Of a stretch of DNA of 64,000 nucleotides, positions 53,318 to 63,975 are shown piece by piece (the stretch's first letter is position 1; each line of letters begins with the position of its first letter). This DNA is from Pseudomonas putida (GTDB lineage Bacteria; Pseudomonadota; Gammaproteobacteria; Pseudomonadales; Pseudomonadaceae): NCBI RefSeq assembly GCF_009883635.2, contig NZ_CP026115.2, positions 4,464,001 to 4,528,000 on the forward strand, written 5' to 3'. The translations under genes were made by a program, and so were the position numbers. The notes beneath the pieces were generated by a model. The model ran no database searches. It saw nothing but the letters and a program-made list of their open reading frames with translations, and had not been told where the DNA came from.

Positions 53318-54382
53318 TCAGGCACAGGCGCTGTCTGCCTTGTGCATCGAGCGAACCCCCACCACCCGCGGTTGCAGCAGCGCATAGAGGTCTTTCGGGT
53401 TGTCCAGCGTCGGCACCAGCGCAATGTCCTGGCCGATCCCCAGCATGCGTGCGCTATCCAGCACGTAGCGCAGCGCCGAGTAGTCTTCAAGGGCAAACCC
53501 GACCGAGTCGAACAGGGTCACCTGCCCGGCATGCTCGCGGCCTTGCACAAGCCCCGCGATCACTTGCCAGAACTCGACCACCGGCGAGTCGCCAGGCATT
53601 TGCTGGATCTCGCCCTCGACACGGCTTTGCGGCTCGTACTCGACGATCACCCGCGCCTGCTCGACGATCTCGCGATGCAGTTCGGTCTTGCCTGGGCAGT
53701 CGCCACCTACGGCGTTCAGGTGCATGCCCGGCTCGATCATGTCCGGCGTGAGGATGGTCGCATAGGCCTTGTCGGCGGTGACCGTGGTGACGATGTCGGC
53801 ACCGCGCACGGCTTCGGCAACCGAACTGGCGATGCTCAGCTTAAGGCCGGGGCGGCCGGCCAGGTTGGCCACCAGCTTGGCAGAGGCCGTCGGGTCGATG
53901 TCGTACAGGCGGATTTCATCGATACCCACCAGGGTGTTGAAGGCGATGGCCTGGAATTCGCTCTGCGAGCCATTGCCGATCAGCGCCATGCTGCGGCTGT
54001 CTTCACGCGCCAGGTAGCGTGCCGCCAGTGCCGAGGTGGCTGCCGTACGAATCGCGGTGGTCAGGGTCATCTCGCTGAGCAGCAGCGGGGTGCCGGTGTC
54101 GACATCGGCCAGGGTGCCGAAGGCCATCACCGTAGGCAGGCCATGGTGGGTATTCTTCGGATGGCCGTTGACGTACTTGAAGGCATAAAGGCTGGCGTCG
54201 GACACCGGCATCAGCTCGATGACCCCGTCGGGCGAGTGGTTGGCCACCCGTGCACACTTCTCGAAGGCTGGCCAGCGCAGGTAGTCCTGGCGGATGTACT
54301 CGGCCATTTCCACCAGGCAAGTGGGCAGGCCTTTGCGGTTGACCAGGCGGGCGAGGTCTTGCACATCGATATAGCGGGTCAT
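53318..54382 (-). CDS. Ornithine cyclodeaminase family protein
   Basis: 354 residues. NAD fold: RSMALIGNGSQSEFQAIAFNTLVGIDEIRLYDID. Substrate region: MPVSDASLYAFKYVNGHPKNTHHGLPTVMAFGTLADVDTGTPLLLSEMTLTTAIRTAATSALAARYL, with Lys69-type residue in FKYVNGHP and later GGDCPGKTEL. True ornithine cyclodeaminases (ornithine to proline plus ammonia) share these, including the Asp in GGDCPGKTE. Lrp neighbour fits amino acid catabolism. Confidence 0.9.
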   Translation of the reverse strand: MTRYIDVQDLARLVNRKGLPTCLVEMAEYIRQDYLRWPAFEKCARVANHSPDGVIELMPVSDASLYAFKYVNGHPKNTHHGLPTVMAFGTLADVDTGTPLLLSEMTLTTAIRTAATSALAARYLAREDSRSMALIGNGSQSEFQAIAFNTLVGIDEIRLYDIDPTASAKLVANLAGRPGLKLSIASSVAEAVRGADIVTTVTADKAYATILTPDMIEPGMHLNAVGGDCPGKTELHREIVEQARVIVEYEPQSRVEGEIQQMPGDSPVVEFWQVIAGLVQGREHAGQVTLFDSVGFALEDYSALRYVLDSARMLGIGQDIALVPTLDNPKDLYALLQPRVVGVRSMHKADSACA

Positions 54383-54530
54383 GACGGGTCTCCTTGCGGC
54401 GACGCTCCAGTAAGGGCTGTGGAGATATTGTCAGACGCGCAGCGTTGCGATGCTGGCTGAAGCAGGGGCTGGCGACAGCGGGGGCGGCTGATTTTTGCCA
54501 GGCGGCAGCAGAATCGGCTGTGGTCAGCCC

Positions 54531-56276
54531 CTAGCGTTCGCGCAGCCGCTTGTAGAGCGTGGTGCGGCTGATGCCCAGCGCCCGGGCCACCGCCGACAGG
54601 TTGCCATTGGCCTGTGCCAGCAATGTCTGCAGGTCGGCTTCGTTGGCAGGCTCTGCCGCCTTCGCCAACGGCTCATGCGCTTCGGCCAGAAACCCCGCCG
54701 GCAAGTGCTCGACGCCGACCGGCCTGTTCCCCGCCAGGGCCAGCGCCACCTGCAGCACGCTCACCAGTTCACGCAGGTTGCCCGGCCAGGGATGACGGTC
54801 CAGCAGCTCGACAATGGCCGCTGGCAGCCGTTGTGGTTGGCCGGCGTCGCGGTAGCAAGCATGCACCTGCTCGATCAGCTCGCGCCGGTCGCTGCGCTCG
54901 CGTAGGGGCGGCAACTCCACTGCCAGCCCGGCGATGCGGTAGTAAAGGTCTTGACGAAAGCGCCCCGCACGCACCTCGGCGGCAAGGTCGCGGTTGCTGG
55001 CCGAGACCACGCGTATGTCCACCGCTACCGGCTCGCCGCTGCCCAGCGGCTGGATACTGCGCGTCTGCAGCACGCGCAGCAGGCGCGCCTGGGTGGGCAG
55101 TGGCATGTCGCCGATTTCGTCGAGAAACAGGATGCCCTGGTCAGCCTTGCGAATGAGCCCGGGGTTGCCTTTGTGATGGGCACCTGTGAAGGCGCCCTTG
55201 TCGTAGCCGAACAGTTCCGACTCGACCAGCTCGGCGGGAATAGCCGCGCAGTTGACCGCGATCAGGGGTTGCCGGGCACGGCTGCTGGCGCGGTGCAGGG
55301 TGTCGACGAAAACCTCCTTGCCGACGCCGGTTTCACCTTGGACCAGCACCGGGATGTCCTTCTCCAGCAACAGGCGCGCCTGCTCCAGGGCCTTGACCAG
55401 GCGCGGGTCAGTGCAGGCCGATGGCGGTTGGCGAGGGGCCTGCCACTGACAATGGAAGCGGTTACGCCCGGCGGCCTGCACGGCGAATGGCCGTTGTTGC
55501 GGGTGGCCGAGCAGTTGCCGCAGTGGCTGTTGGAACAGCTGCTCGATGTTCTGCCGCAACGGGTTGCCGCCGAGCAGGCTGTCGGCCCGGTGGTTGGCGG
55601 CCAGCACCTGGCCGCTGTCGTCGAACACCAGCAGGCCGGCCCACGGGCTGTCGAGGTTGTCGCTGGCGCTGTTGAAAAGTAGCTGGGCGTGCCGGTCGGC
55701 ATGTTCGGCAAGGATCAGTCGGTTTTCCAGGCTCTGGCTCATCATGCGCACCAGGCCCAAGGTCTGGCTGGCCGGCAGGTAACCGTCGCTGGCCACGTCG
55801 AGCACGCCGACGAGGTGCCGGTTGGCGTCGAACAACGGCGCGGCAGCGCTGGACATGTAGCGGTTCTGGCGCAGGAAGTGCTCATCCTGGCCGACGTGAA
55901 GCGCTTCGGCGCAGACCAGCGCAGTACCCAGCGCATGGGTGCCGACGCCGCGCTCGTGCCAATGGGCACCGGCGCTGAAGCCTTGCTGTTGGCGTGGGTC
56001 GATGAAACGTCGCGAACCCCAGGTGTCGAGCAGGCAGCCGCTGGCATCGGCCAGCATCACCAGGTAGCTGGCATTGCTCAGCAGGTGGGCGTAGTGCGGC
56101 AGCACTTCGTCGCGGGTGAGGTGCAGCAGGGCCTGGCGCCGTTCGAGCAGGGCGTTCAGTTCGGCGTGGGTCAGGCAGTCGAAATCTGGCTCACTCTGGG
56201 GTTGCAGGCCGTGGTCGCGGCAGCGCGCCCAGGAGGCCTGGATCAGCTGGGCATGGGGCGAAGCGGATGCGGCCAT
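54531..56276 (-). CDS. Sigma-54-dependent transcriptional activator (AcoR-like)
   Basis: 581 residues. N-terminal GAF-like sensing region (VLPHYAHLLSNASYLVMLADASGCLLD, HERGVGTHALGTALV), then a second PAS-like segment (WAGLLVFDDSGQVLAANHRADSLLG). AAA+ domain at about 290-520 with Walker A LVQGETGVGKEVF, sigma-54 contact loop GYDKGAFTGAHHKG and Walker B ILFLDEIGDMP. C-terminal Fis-type HTH NGNLSAVARALGISRTTLYKRL. Divergent from the ABC operon, which has a -24/-12 promoter, so it is the probable activator. Confidence 0.93.
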   Translation of the reverse strand: MAASASPHAQLIQASWARCRDHGLQPQSEPDFDCLTHAELNALLERRQALLHLTRDEVLPHYAHLLSNASYLVMLADASGCLLDTWGSRRFIDPRQQQGFSAGAHWHERGVGTHALGTALVCAEALHVGQDEHFLRQNRYMSSAAAPLFDANRHLVGVLDVASDGYLPASQTLGLVRMMSQSLENRLILAEHADRHAQLLFNSASDNLDSPWAGLLVFDDSGQVLAANHRADSLLGGNPLRQNIEQLFQQPLRQLLGHPQQRPFAVQAAGRNRFHCQWQAPRQPPSACTDPRLVKALEQARLLLEKDIPVLVQGETGVGKEVFVDTLHRASSRARQPLIAVNCAAIPAELVESELFGYDKGAFTGAHHKGNPGLIRKADQGILFLDEIGDMPLPTQARLLRVLQTRSIQPLGSGEPVAVDIRVVSASNRDLAAEVRAGRFRQDLYYRIAGLAVELPPLRERSDRRELIEQVHACYRDAGQPQRLPAAIVELLDRHPWPGNLRELVSVLQVALALAGNRPVGVEHLPAGFLAEAHEPLAKAAEPANEADLQTLLAQANGNLSAVARALGISRTTLYKRLRER

Positions 56277-56315
56277 GGGCCTGTCCTGTGTGATTGTTGT
56301 TATGGGGCCGACCGC

Positions 56316-56384
56316 TGTTCAGTGTCGTTCACGGTTGTTCAATGTCAAACCGACAAGTGTTCAGGTGTGCAGTGCATGTGTTCA
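56316..56384. promoter_or_regulatory. Upstream activating region: four TGTTCA direct repeats
   Basis: TGTTCA at 56316, 56336, 56358 and 56379, 20, 22 and 21 bp apart, so all on one helix face. A TGTC-N5-GACA pair at 56343-56355 overlaps the third. It lies 65-148 bp before the -12 element and next to the activator gene; enhancer role is inferred. Confidence 0.55.
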
Positions 56385-56448
56385 CTTGCGAACCACCGAT
56401 TTACCGGCCACGCCGCCCAGGGCCTGGGCTAGAGCGGTGTAGCGCAAT

Positions 56449-56464
56449 TGGCACGGAACTGGCT
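56449..56464 (+). promoter_or_regulatory. Sigma-54 promoter (-24/-12)
   Basis: TGGCACGGAACTGGCT matches TGGCACG-N4-TTGCW at all but one base, with correct 10-bp GG-GC spacing. ATG of the first ABC gene is 37 bp downstream. Confidence 0.82.
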
Positions 56465-56500
56465 CTGTAGGGCAGACAACCCATACGAGCAGGTCATGCC

Positions 56501-57595
56501 ATGTCCTTGGTGCTGGAGCAGGTCAGTCGCAGTGTCGATGGCCAAGCCTGGATCATCGATGCTTCGCTGCGTTTCGAGCCTGGCTCGTTCAACGTGCTGC
56601 TGGGCCGCACGCTGGCGGGCAAGACCAGCCTGATGCGGCTGATGGCCGGGCTCGACCGACCGGATCACGGGCGCGTGCTGATGAACGGCGAGGACGTGAC
56701 CGGTATGCCGGTGCGCCAGCGCAATGTATCGATGGTGTATCAGCAGTTCATCAACTACCCGACCTTGAGCGTGTTCGAGAACATCGCCTCGCCTTTGCGC
56801 CAGGCCCGCCTGGCCGAGGCGGATATCCGCCGGCGGGTGCAGGAAACCGCCGAGATGCTGCGCATCGACGCCTACCTGCAGCGTCTGCCACTGGAGCTGT
56901 CCGGTGGCCAGCAGCAGCGCACGGCAATGGCCCGGGCGCTGGTCAAGGATGCTTCGCTGATCCTGTTCGACGAACCGCTGGTCAACCTCGACTACAAGTT
57001 GCGCGAAGGGCTGCGCCAGGAGCTGCGCGAGCTGTTCGCCGCCCGCAACTGCATCGCCGTGTATGCCACCACCGAGCCCAACGAAGCGCTGGCGCTGGGT
57101 GGTACCACGACCCTGTTGCACGAAGGGCGCATCGTCCAGAGCGGGGCGACGGCCCAGGTCTACCAGCGGCCTGGTAGCGTGCTGGCCGCCGAGCTGTTTT
57201 CCGAGCCGCCGATCAACCTGGTGCCCGGGCGTGTCGCCGGCAACGAAGTGAGCCTGGCCCAGGCCGTGCACTTCGCGCGCAATGCCGACCTGCAGGGGAT
57301 CGCTGATGGCGACTACCGTTTCGGCGTACGCCCCAGCCACATCACTCTGGTGCCGACCCATGACGATGACCTTGAGCTGGCCGTGCGCGTGGAGCTGGCC
57401 GAGATCAGTGGCTCGGAGACCTTTCTGCACGTGCGCAACGAGCACTGGCGGATGATCCTGCACTTGCCAGGGGTTCACGAATATCAGGTGGATACGCCGA
57501 TCCGCGTGTTCATCCCTACCCACAAGCTGTTCGTCTTCGACAGTGCCGGCGCGCTGGTGCAGGCACCGGGGCTGCGCCAGGCGAGGAGTGCCTGA
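56501..57595 (+). CDS. glpS: ABC transporter ATPase, GlpS-like
   Basis: 364 residues. Walker A has the divergent form GRTLAGKTSLMRLMAGLDRP typical of GlpS. Q-loop: VYQQFINYPTLSVFENI; signature LSGGQQQRTAMARAL; Walker B LILFDEPLVNLD. C-terminal regulatory TOBE region with FGVRPSHITLVP. Paired with GlpT as a heterodimeric ATPase for glycerol-type import in Rhizobium; activity on glycerol here is inferred. First gene of the operon; overlaps glpT by 1 bp. Confidence 0.88.
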   Translation: MSLVLEQVSRSVDGQAWIIDASLRFEPGSFNVLLGRTLAGKTSLMRLMAGLDRPDHGRVLMNGEDVTGMPVRQRNVSMVYQQFINYPTLSVFENIASPLRQARLAEADIRRRVQETAEMLRIDAYLQRLPLELSGGQQQRTAMARALVKDASLILFDEPLVNLDYKLREGLRQELRELFAARNCIAVYATTEPNEALALGGTTTLLHEGRIVQSGATAQVYQRPGSVLAAELFSEPPINLVPGRVAGNEVSLAQAVHFARNADLQGIADGDYRFGVRPSHITLVPTHDDDLELAVRVELAEISGSETFLHVRNEHWRMILHLPGVHEYQVDTPIRVFIPTHKLFVFDSAGALVQAPGLRQARSA

Positions 57596-58688
57596 TGGCC
57601 GAGATCCGACTGCGCCAGCTGGCGCACAGTTACAGCCGGCAACCCACGTCCGAGGGCGACTACGCCCTGCACGAACTGGAGCACGTGTGGGAGCAGGGAG
57701 GCGCCTATGCCTTGCTCGGGCCGTCGGGCTGCGGCAAGTCGACCTTGCTGAACATCATCTCCGGCCTGCTCACGCCGTCCCATGGCGAAGTGCTGTTCGA
57801 CGGCAAGCCGGTCAATGCGCTGTCGCCGCAGCAGCGCAACATTGCCCAGGTGTTCCAGTTCCCGGTGGTGTACGACACCATGACGGTGTTCGACAATCTG
57901 GCCTTCCCGCTACGTAATCAGGGCCTTGACCAAGCGCGGGTGCGCGAGCGGGTGGCGGAGATCGCCGAGGTGCTGGACCTCGGCGCCGTGCTCGGCAAGA
58001 AGGCGCGCAACCTCAGTGCCGACGAAAAGCAGAAAGTTTCCATGGGTCGCGGCCTGGTGCGCGACGACGTGTCGGCGATTCTCTTCGACGAGCCGCTGAC
58101 GGTGATCGACCCGCACCTGAAGTGGAAGCTGCGGCGCAAGCTCAAGCAGATCCACGAGCAATTCAACATCACCATGATCTACGTCACCCACGATCAGCTG
58201 GAAGCCTCCACCTTCGCCGACAAGATCGCGGTGATGCACGGGGGGCGCATCGTCCAGTTCGGTACGCCACGAGAACTGTTCGAGCGGCCGCGGCATACCT
58301 TCGTCGGCTACTTCATCGGCAGCCCGGGGATGAACCTGGTCGAGGTGCGTGCCGAAGCCGACGGCGTGGCATTTGGCGATATCCACCTGGCGTTGCCCGA
58401 TGGCCTGCGCGAGCGCCTGGCTGCAACGGCGGGCGGGCGTTTGCAGGTAGGCATCCGCCCGGAGTTCGTGCAGCTGTGGGACAGCCCGTTCGATGGCGCC
58501 TACCCGGCCCAGGTGAGCGATGTCGAGGACCTGGGCACCTACCGCATCGTCACCCTCGAACTGGGCGGCGTTGCGCTGAAAGCTCGCGTGGACGAGGACC
58601 GACCGCTGCCGCTGGCGCAAGCTTGGGTCAGCCTGCCGACGCAATGGCTGATGCTGTACGTGGACGATGTGCTGCTGGAGGCCGGGCC

Positions 58689-58692
<4 letters not shown>
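57595..58692 (+). CDS. glpT: ABC transporter ATPase, GlpT-like
   Basis: 365 residues. Canonical Walker A LLGPSGCGKSTLLNIISGL, Q-loop QVFQFPVVYDTMTVFDNLAFPL, signature LSADEKQKVSMGRGL (atypical, with Ala-Asp-Glu), Walker B AILFDEPLTVIDPHLKWKLRRKL and switch His in YVTHDQLEA. TOBE domain at the C-terminus. The pattern of one odd Walker A (GlpS) and one odd signature (GlpT) fits the pair. ATGA overlap with glpP. Confidence 0.88.
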
Positions 58693-59552
<860 letters not shown>

Positions 59553-59555
59553 CCC

Positions 59556-60356
59556 ATGAGCATGCGCAAGACGCTGGCCCTGCTGGTGTATTTCTTCTTT
59601 CTGCTGGTGCCGATCTATTGGTTGCTGAACATGTCGTTCAAGAGCAACACCGAGATCCTCGGCGGCCTGACCCTGTGGCCGCAGGCATTCACCCTGGACA
59701 ACTACCGGGTGATCTTCACCGATGCCAGCTGGTACAGCGGTTACATCAACTCGCTGTACTACGTGTGCCTGAACACGGTGATTTCGCTGTTGGTGGCGTT
59801 GCCGGCGGCATACGCCTTTTCGCGCTATCGCTTCCTCGGTGACCGGCACCTGTTTTTCTGGTTGCTGACCAACCGCATGGCACCACCGGCGGTGTTCCTG
59901 CTGCCGTTCTTCCAGCTGTATTCCTCGATTGGCCTGTTCGACACCCATATCGCTGTGGCCCTGGCTCACTGCCTGTTCAACGTGCCGCTGGCGGTGTGGA
60001 TCCTGGAGGGCTTCATGTCGGGGGTACCGAAAGAAATCGACGAAACAGCCTACATCGATGGGTACAGCTTCCCGCGCTTCTTCGTGAAGATCTTCATCCC
60101 GTTGATCGGTTCCGGGATCGGCGTGACGGCATTTTTCTGCTTCATGTTCTCTTGGGTCGAACTGCTGCTGGCGCGCACTCTGACCTCGGTCAACGCCAAG
60201 CCGATCGCCGCGGTGATGACCCGCACGGTGTCTGCTTCCGGCATCGACTGGGGCGTGCTGGCGGCGGCCGGGGTACTGACCATCCTGCCCGGCATGCTGG
60301 TGATCTGGTTCGTGCGCAACCATGTGGCCAAGGGCTTTGCCCTGGGCCGGGTGTGA
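59556..60356 (+). CDS. glpQ: ABC transporter permease, GlpQ-like
   Basis: 266 residues, six helices, EAA loop EIDETAYIDGYSFPRFFVKIFIPLIGSGIGV, with FSRYRFLGDRHLFFWLLTNRMAPPAVFLLPFFQLYSSIGLFDTHIAVAL before it. Forms the channel with GlpP. Confidence 0.9.
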   Translation: MSMRKTLALLVYFFFLLVPIYWLLNMSFKSNTEILGGLTLWPQAFTLDNYRVIFTDASWYSGYINSLYYVCLNTVISLLVALPAAYAFSRYRFLGDRHLFFWLLTNRMAPPAVFLLPFFQLYSSIGLFDTHIAVALAHCLFNVPLAVWILEGFMSGVPKEIDETAYIDGYSFPRFFVKIFIPLIGSGIGVTAFFCFMFSWVELLLARTLTSVNAKPIAAVMTRTVSASGIDWGVLAAAGVLTILPGMLVIWFVRNHVAKGFALGRV

Positions 60357-60368
60357 GGAGGGCGGGTG

Positions 60369-60641
60369 ATGGAGTGGATGGCCTGGACCTTGCCGACGGC
60401 GCTGTTCTTCGCCGCCATCGGCGTACTGCTGTGTTGCATGACGTTGCTGGAGTTGCGTCGCCCTTGCGTGGAGCGGCGCGGTTTTCTGCCGCTCGTCACC
60501 AGCCGTGGCGATCGTTTGTTCATCGGCCTGCTGGCCAGCGCCTACCTGCATCTGCTGGTGGTCGGGCTCAGCGACTGGCCGCTGTGGGTGGCCTCGCTGC
60601 TGTCGCTGGCGTGGCTGGTGGTGGTGCTGCGCTGGGGCTGA
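60369..60641 (+). CDS. DUF2160 family small membrane protein
   Basis: 90 residues, two to three helices (MAWTLPTALFFAAIGVLLCCMTLLEL, LFIGLLASAYLHLLVVGL, LWVASLLSLAWLVVVL). Present between permease and binding protein in glp-type ABC operons; role unknown, perhaps an accessory subunit. ATG 60369 is preferred: AGGAGG is 7 nt away, versus 4 nt for GTG 60366. Confidence 0.82.
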   Translation: MEWMAWTLPTALFFAAIGVLLCCMTLLELRRPCVERRGFLPLVTSRGDRLFIGLLASAYLHLLVVGLSDWPLWVASLLSLAWLVVVLRWG

Positions 60642-60680
60642 GCGAGCGGCCCCGTGAAATGACTCAATCAGGAGATCACA

Positions 60681-62420
60681 ATGTTCCAGAACAATCACAA
60701 GAGGCGACATTTGACCCTGGCCGCGTTGCTGGTACTGGCCAGCGCGCAGGGCATGGCCTGGGCCGATCAGTATGAAGACGCGGCGAAGAAGTGGATCGGC
60801 AGCGAGTTCAAGCCTTCGACCCTGACGCCTGAGCAGCAGTTGGCCGAGCTCAGGTGGTTCATCAAGGCGGCTGAGCCGTTCCGTGGGATGAAGATCAACG
60901 TGGTGTCAGAAACCATTACCACCCATGAGTACGAATCCAAGGTGCTGGCCAAGGCCTTCAGCGAAATCACCGGTATTCAGCTGACCCACGACCTGCTCCA
61001 GGAAGGCGACGTGGTGGAGAAACTGCAGACCCAGATGCAGTCGGACAAGAACATCTACGACGGCTGGGTCAACGACTCCGACCTGATCGGTACGCACTTT
61101 CGCTACGGCAAGGTGGAATCGATCACCGACCTGATGGCGAACGAAGGCAAGGACTACACCTCGCCAACCCTGGACCTCAAGGACTTCATCGGCATTTCCT
61201 TCACCACGGCGCCGGACGGCAAGGTCTACCAGTTGCCCGACCAGCAGTTCGCCAACTTGTACTGGTTCCGTGCCGACTGGTTCGAGCGACCGGAGCTGAA
61301 AGCCAAGTTCAAGGAAAAGTACGGCTACGAGCTGGGGGTGCCGGTGAACTGGTCGGCCTATGAGGACATCGCCAAGTTCTTCAGCGAGGACGTGAAGGAA
61401 ATCGACGGCAAGCGCGTCTATGGCCATATGGATTACGGCAAGAAGGACCCGTCACTGGGCTGGCGCTTCACCGATGCCTGGTTCTCCATGGCCGGCGGCG
61501 GCGACAAGGGCCTGCCCAATGGCCTGCCCGTGGATGAATGGGGCATTCGCGTGGAGGACTGCCACCCGGTCGGCTCCAGCGTGACCCGCGGTGGCGATAC
61601 CAATGGCCCGGCGGCGGTGTATGCGACGCAGAAGTATGTGGACTGGATGCGCGCCTATGCACCCAAGGAAGCCCAGGGCATGACCTTCTCCGAGGCCGGG
61701 CCGGTGCCGGCCCAGGGCAACATCGCCCAGCAGATCTTCTGGTACACCGCCTTTACCGCCGACATGACCAAGCCGGGCCTGCCGGTGGTCAATGCCGACG
61801 GCACGCCGAAGTGGCGCATGGCGCCTTCGCCGAAGGGCCCGTACTGGGAGGAAGGGATGAAGCTGGGTTATCAGGACACCGGTTCCTGGACCTTCTTCAA
61901 GTCCACCCCCGAGAAGCAGCGGCTGGCGGCGTGGCTGTACGCTCAGTTCGTCACCTCCAAGACCGTGTCGCTGAAAAAGACCGTCGTGGGCCTGACACCC
62001 ATCCGCGAGTCGGATATCAACTCCCAGGCCATGACCGACCTGGCGCCCAAGCTCGGCGGGCTGGTGGAGTTCTACCGCAGCCCGGCGCGGGTGCAATGGA
62101 CTCCGACCGGTACCAACGTGCCTGACTATCCACGGCTGGCGCAGTTGTGGTGGAGCCATATTGCCGAAGTGGCCAGTGGCGAGAAGACCCCGCAAGAGGC
62201 GCTGGATGGCCTGGCCCGTGACCAGGACCGGATGATGGAGCGCCTGCAGCGTTCCAACGCTCAGGCCACTTGCGCGCCAAAGCTCAACCCGGAGCGCGAT
62301 GCTCAATACTGGTTCGACCAGCCGGGCGCCCCGAAGCCGAAGCTGGCCAACGAGAAGCCCAAGGGCGAGACAGTGAGCTACAACGAGTTGCTGAAATCGT
62401 GGGAGGCCGCGCGCAACTGA
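60681..62420 (+). CDS. glpV: ABC transporter substrate-binding protein, GlpV-like
   Basis: 579 residues, larger than most binding proteins and typical of GlpV. Signal peptide 1-28 (LTLAALLVLASAQGMAWA). Mature part has KWIGSEFKPSTLTPEQQLAELRWFIKAAEPFRGM at the start and a family-1 binding fold: NVVSETITTHEYESKVLAKAFSEITGIQL, then a long C-terminal extension. Glycerol is the known ligand in Rhizobium; another polyol or sugar alcohol remains possible since no glycerol kinase or GlpR is near. Confidence 0.87.
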   Translation: MFQNNHKRRHLTLAALLVLASAQGMAWADQYEDAAKKWIGSEFKPSTLTPEQQLAELRWFIKAAEPFRGMKINVVSETITTHEYESKVLAKAFSEITGIQLTHDLLQEGDVVEKLQTQMQSDKNIYDGWVNDSDLIGTHFRYGKVESITDLMANEGKDYTSPTLDLKDFIGISFTTAPDGKVYQLPDQQFANLYWFRADWFERPELKAKFKEKYGYELGVPVNWSAYEDIAKFFSEDVKEIDGKRVYGHMDYGKKDPSLGWRFTDAWFSMAGGGDKGLPNGLPVDEWGIRVEDCHPVGSSVTRGGDTNGPAAVYATQKYVDWMRAYAPKEAQGMTFSEAGPVPAQGNIAQQIFWYTAFTADMTKPGLPVVNADGTPKWRMAPSPKGPYWEEGMKLGYQDTGSWTFFKSTPEKQRLAAWLYAQFVTSKTVSLKKTVVGLTPIRESDINSQAMTDLAPKLGGLVEFYRSPARVQWTPTGTNVPDYPRLAQLWWSHIAEVASGEKTPQEALDGLARDQDRMMERLQRSNAQATCAPKLNPERDAQYWFDQPGAPKPKLANEKPKGETVSYNELLKSWEAARN

Positions 62421-62439
62421 TCAATTGACCGCGCCTATG

Positions 62440-62467
62440 AAAACGGCACCTCGAGAGGTGCCGTTTT
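62440..62467. terminator. Bidirectional terminator between glpV and folD
   Basis: Perfect stem AAAACGGCACCTC / GAGGTGCCGTTTT with GA loop and T-tracts on both strands, between convergent stops at 62420 and 62471. Confidence 0.94.
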
Positions 62468-62470
62468 TAC

Positions 62471-63325
62471 TCACTTATGCAGCTCTTCGGCTGCATATAG
62501 CGTGTTCTCCAGCAGGCAGGCGCGGGTCATCGGCCCGACCCCGCCCGGAACCGGCGTGATCCAGCCAGCGCGCGGCAGGGCGGTCTCGTAGACCACGTCG
62601 CCGACCAGCTTGCCGTCTTCCTGGCGGTTGATGCCGACGTCGATGACGATGGCGCCTTCCTTGATCCACTCACCCTTGACCAGGCCAGGCTTGCCGGCCG
62701 CCACGACCACCAGGTCGGCGCGGCCGACGTGGCCGGCCAGGTCCTTGGTGAAGCGGTGGCAGACGGTCACGGTGCAACCGCCCAGCAGCAGCTCCATGGC
62801 CATCGGGCGGCCAACGATATTGGACGCGCCGACGATCACCGCGTTCATGCCGTACAGGTCCTGACCGGTGCTTTCCAGCAGGGTCATGATGCCTTTGGGC
62901 GTGCACGGGCGCAGCAGCGGGATGCGCTGGGCCAGGCGGCCGATGTTGTACGGGTGGAAACCGTCGACGTCTTTGTCGGGGCGGATGCGCTCGAGCAGCA
63001 GCGAGGCATCCAGATGCGCCGGCAGCGGCAATTGCAGCAGGATGCCATCGACGGCCGGGTCATCGTTGAGGCGGTCGATCAGCTCGGTCAGCGCTTGCTG
63101 CGTGGTCTCGCTGGGCAGGTCAAAGGCCTGGGAAATGAAGCCGACCTCTTCGCAGTCCTTGCGCTTGTGCGAGACATAGACTTGGGAGGCGGGGTCGGTG
63201 CCGACCAGGATCACCGCCAGGCCCGGAGTGCGCAGGCCTTGCTGGCGACGCTCCTCGACACGTTGAGCGATCTGCTTGCGCAGGTTGGCGGCGATCGCCT
63301 TGCCATCGATTAGGTGTGCAGTCAT
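62471..63325 (-). CDS. folD: Bifunctional methylenetetrahydrofolate dehydrogenase/cyclohydrolase
   Basis: 284 residues. Interconverts methylene-, methenyl- and formyl-tetrahydrofolate with NADP. Tyr50 and catalytic Lys54 in [38 protein letters not shown]; nucleotide loop [18 protein letters not shown]; and closing [21 protein letters not shown] 63325 fits the family; a longer frame to 63508 covers the tRNA promoter region and is rejected. Confidence 0.97.
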   Translation of the reverse strand: MTAHLIDGKAIAANLRKQIAQRVEERRQQGLRTPGLAVILVGTDPASQVYVSHKRKDCEEVGFISQAFDLPSETTQQALTELIDRLNDDPAVDGILLQLPLPAHLDASLLLERIRPDKDVDGFHPYNIGRLAQRIPLLRPCTPKGIMTLLESTGQDLYGMNAVIVGASNIVGRPMAMELLLGGCTVTVCHRFTKDLAGHVGRADLVVVAAGKPGLVKGEWIKEGAIVIDVGINRQEDGKLVGDVVYETALPRAGWITPVPGGVGPMTRACLLENTLYAAEELHK

Positions 63326-63459
63326 AGACGCGTGATTAACCATCGAGAAAGGAACAATAAAGAGGGCGCATTCTCGCACGACATCGCCCAAGGGCAAAGG
63401 CGGGTGGTCGGGCAAATCCCCTAACCCCTTAAATAATTTAAATTTTTTGGAGAAAGGTG

Positions 63460-63488
63460 TTGACGACCTGGAGGCTCGCCTATAAGAT
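63460..63488 (+). promoter_or_regulatory. Sigma-70 promoter of the tRNA cluster
   Basis: TTGACG (63460-63465), 17 bp, TAAGAT (63483-63488), followed by GC-rich TCGCCGCAC, the discriminator type of stringently controlled stable-RNA genes. First tRNA begins 107 bp later. Confidence 0.72.
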
Positions 63489-63595
63489 TCGCCGCACTTG
63501 TCGGGCACAGCCTAGCACTGGTTGGCGAGGTCGGGCAGAATGAGTGGTTTGGCAGTTACCTGTTAACAGCTTGTTCGGTTAGGCTTCAAGCTTAA

Positions 63596-63672
63596 GCGCC
63601 CGTAGCTCAGCTGGATAGAGCATCCGCCTTCTAAGCGGATGGTCGCAGGTTCGAGTCCTGCCGGGTGCGCCA
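63596..63672 (+). tRNA. tRNA-Arg (anticodon TCT)
   Basis: 77 nt with encoded CCA. Acceptor GCGCCCG / CGGGTGC, anticodon loop CTTCTAA, T-loop GTTCGAGTC. Confidence 0.96.
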
Positions 63673-63714
63673 TTTAGGCAGCTTGGGCAAGCAAGTAAGG
63701 CTGTAATGCAATAT

Positions 63715-63791
63715 GGTGGGCGTAGCTCAGTTGGTAGAGCGCTGGATTGTGATTCCAGTTGTCGTGGGTTCGATTCCCATCGTCCACCCCA
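63715..63791 (+). tRNA. tRNA-His (anticodon GTG)
   Basis: 77 nt with encoded CCA. Extra 5' G at 63715 pairs with C at 63788, the G-1:C73 identity pair of tRNA-His. Anticodon loop TTGTGAT. Confidence 0.96.
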
Positions 63792-63847
63792 TATTCGACG
63801 AAGGCGCCTTTGATTGAATGATCTGGCGCCTTTGTTTTAAGCGTTAC

Positions 63848-63932
63848 GCGGACGTGGTGAAATTGGTAGACACACTGGATTTAGGTTCCAGCGGCGCAAG
63901 CTGTAAGAGTTCGAGTCTCTTCGTCCGCACCA
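63848..63932 (+). tRNA. tRNA-Leu (anticodon TAG)
   Basis: 85 nt with CCA, long variable arm (CGGCGCAAGCTG). Acceptor GCGGACG / CGTCCGC; loop TTTAGGT. Confidence 0.95.
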
Positions 63933-63975
63933 TGCTTCTGTAAGTCTGTATCGCAACACTGCAACACCGCAATAT

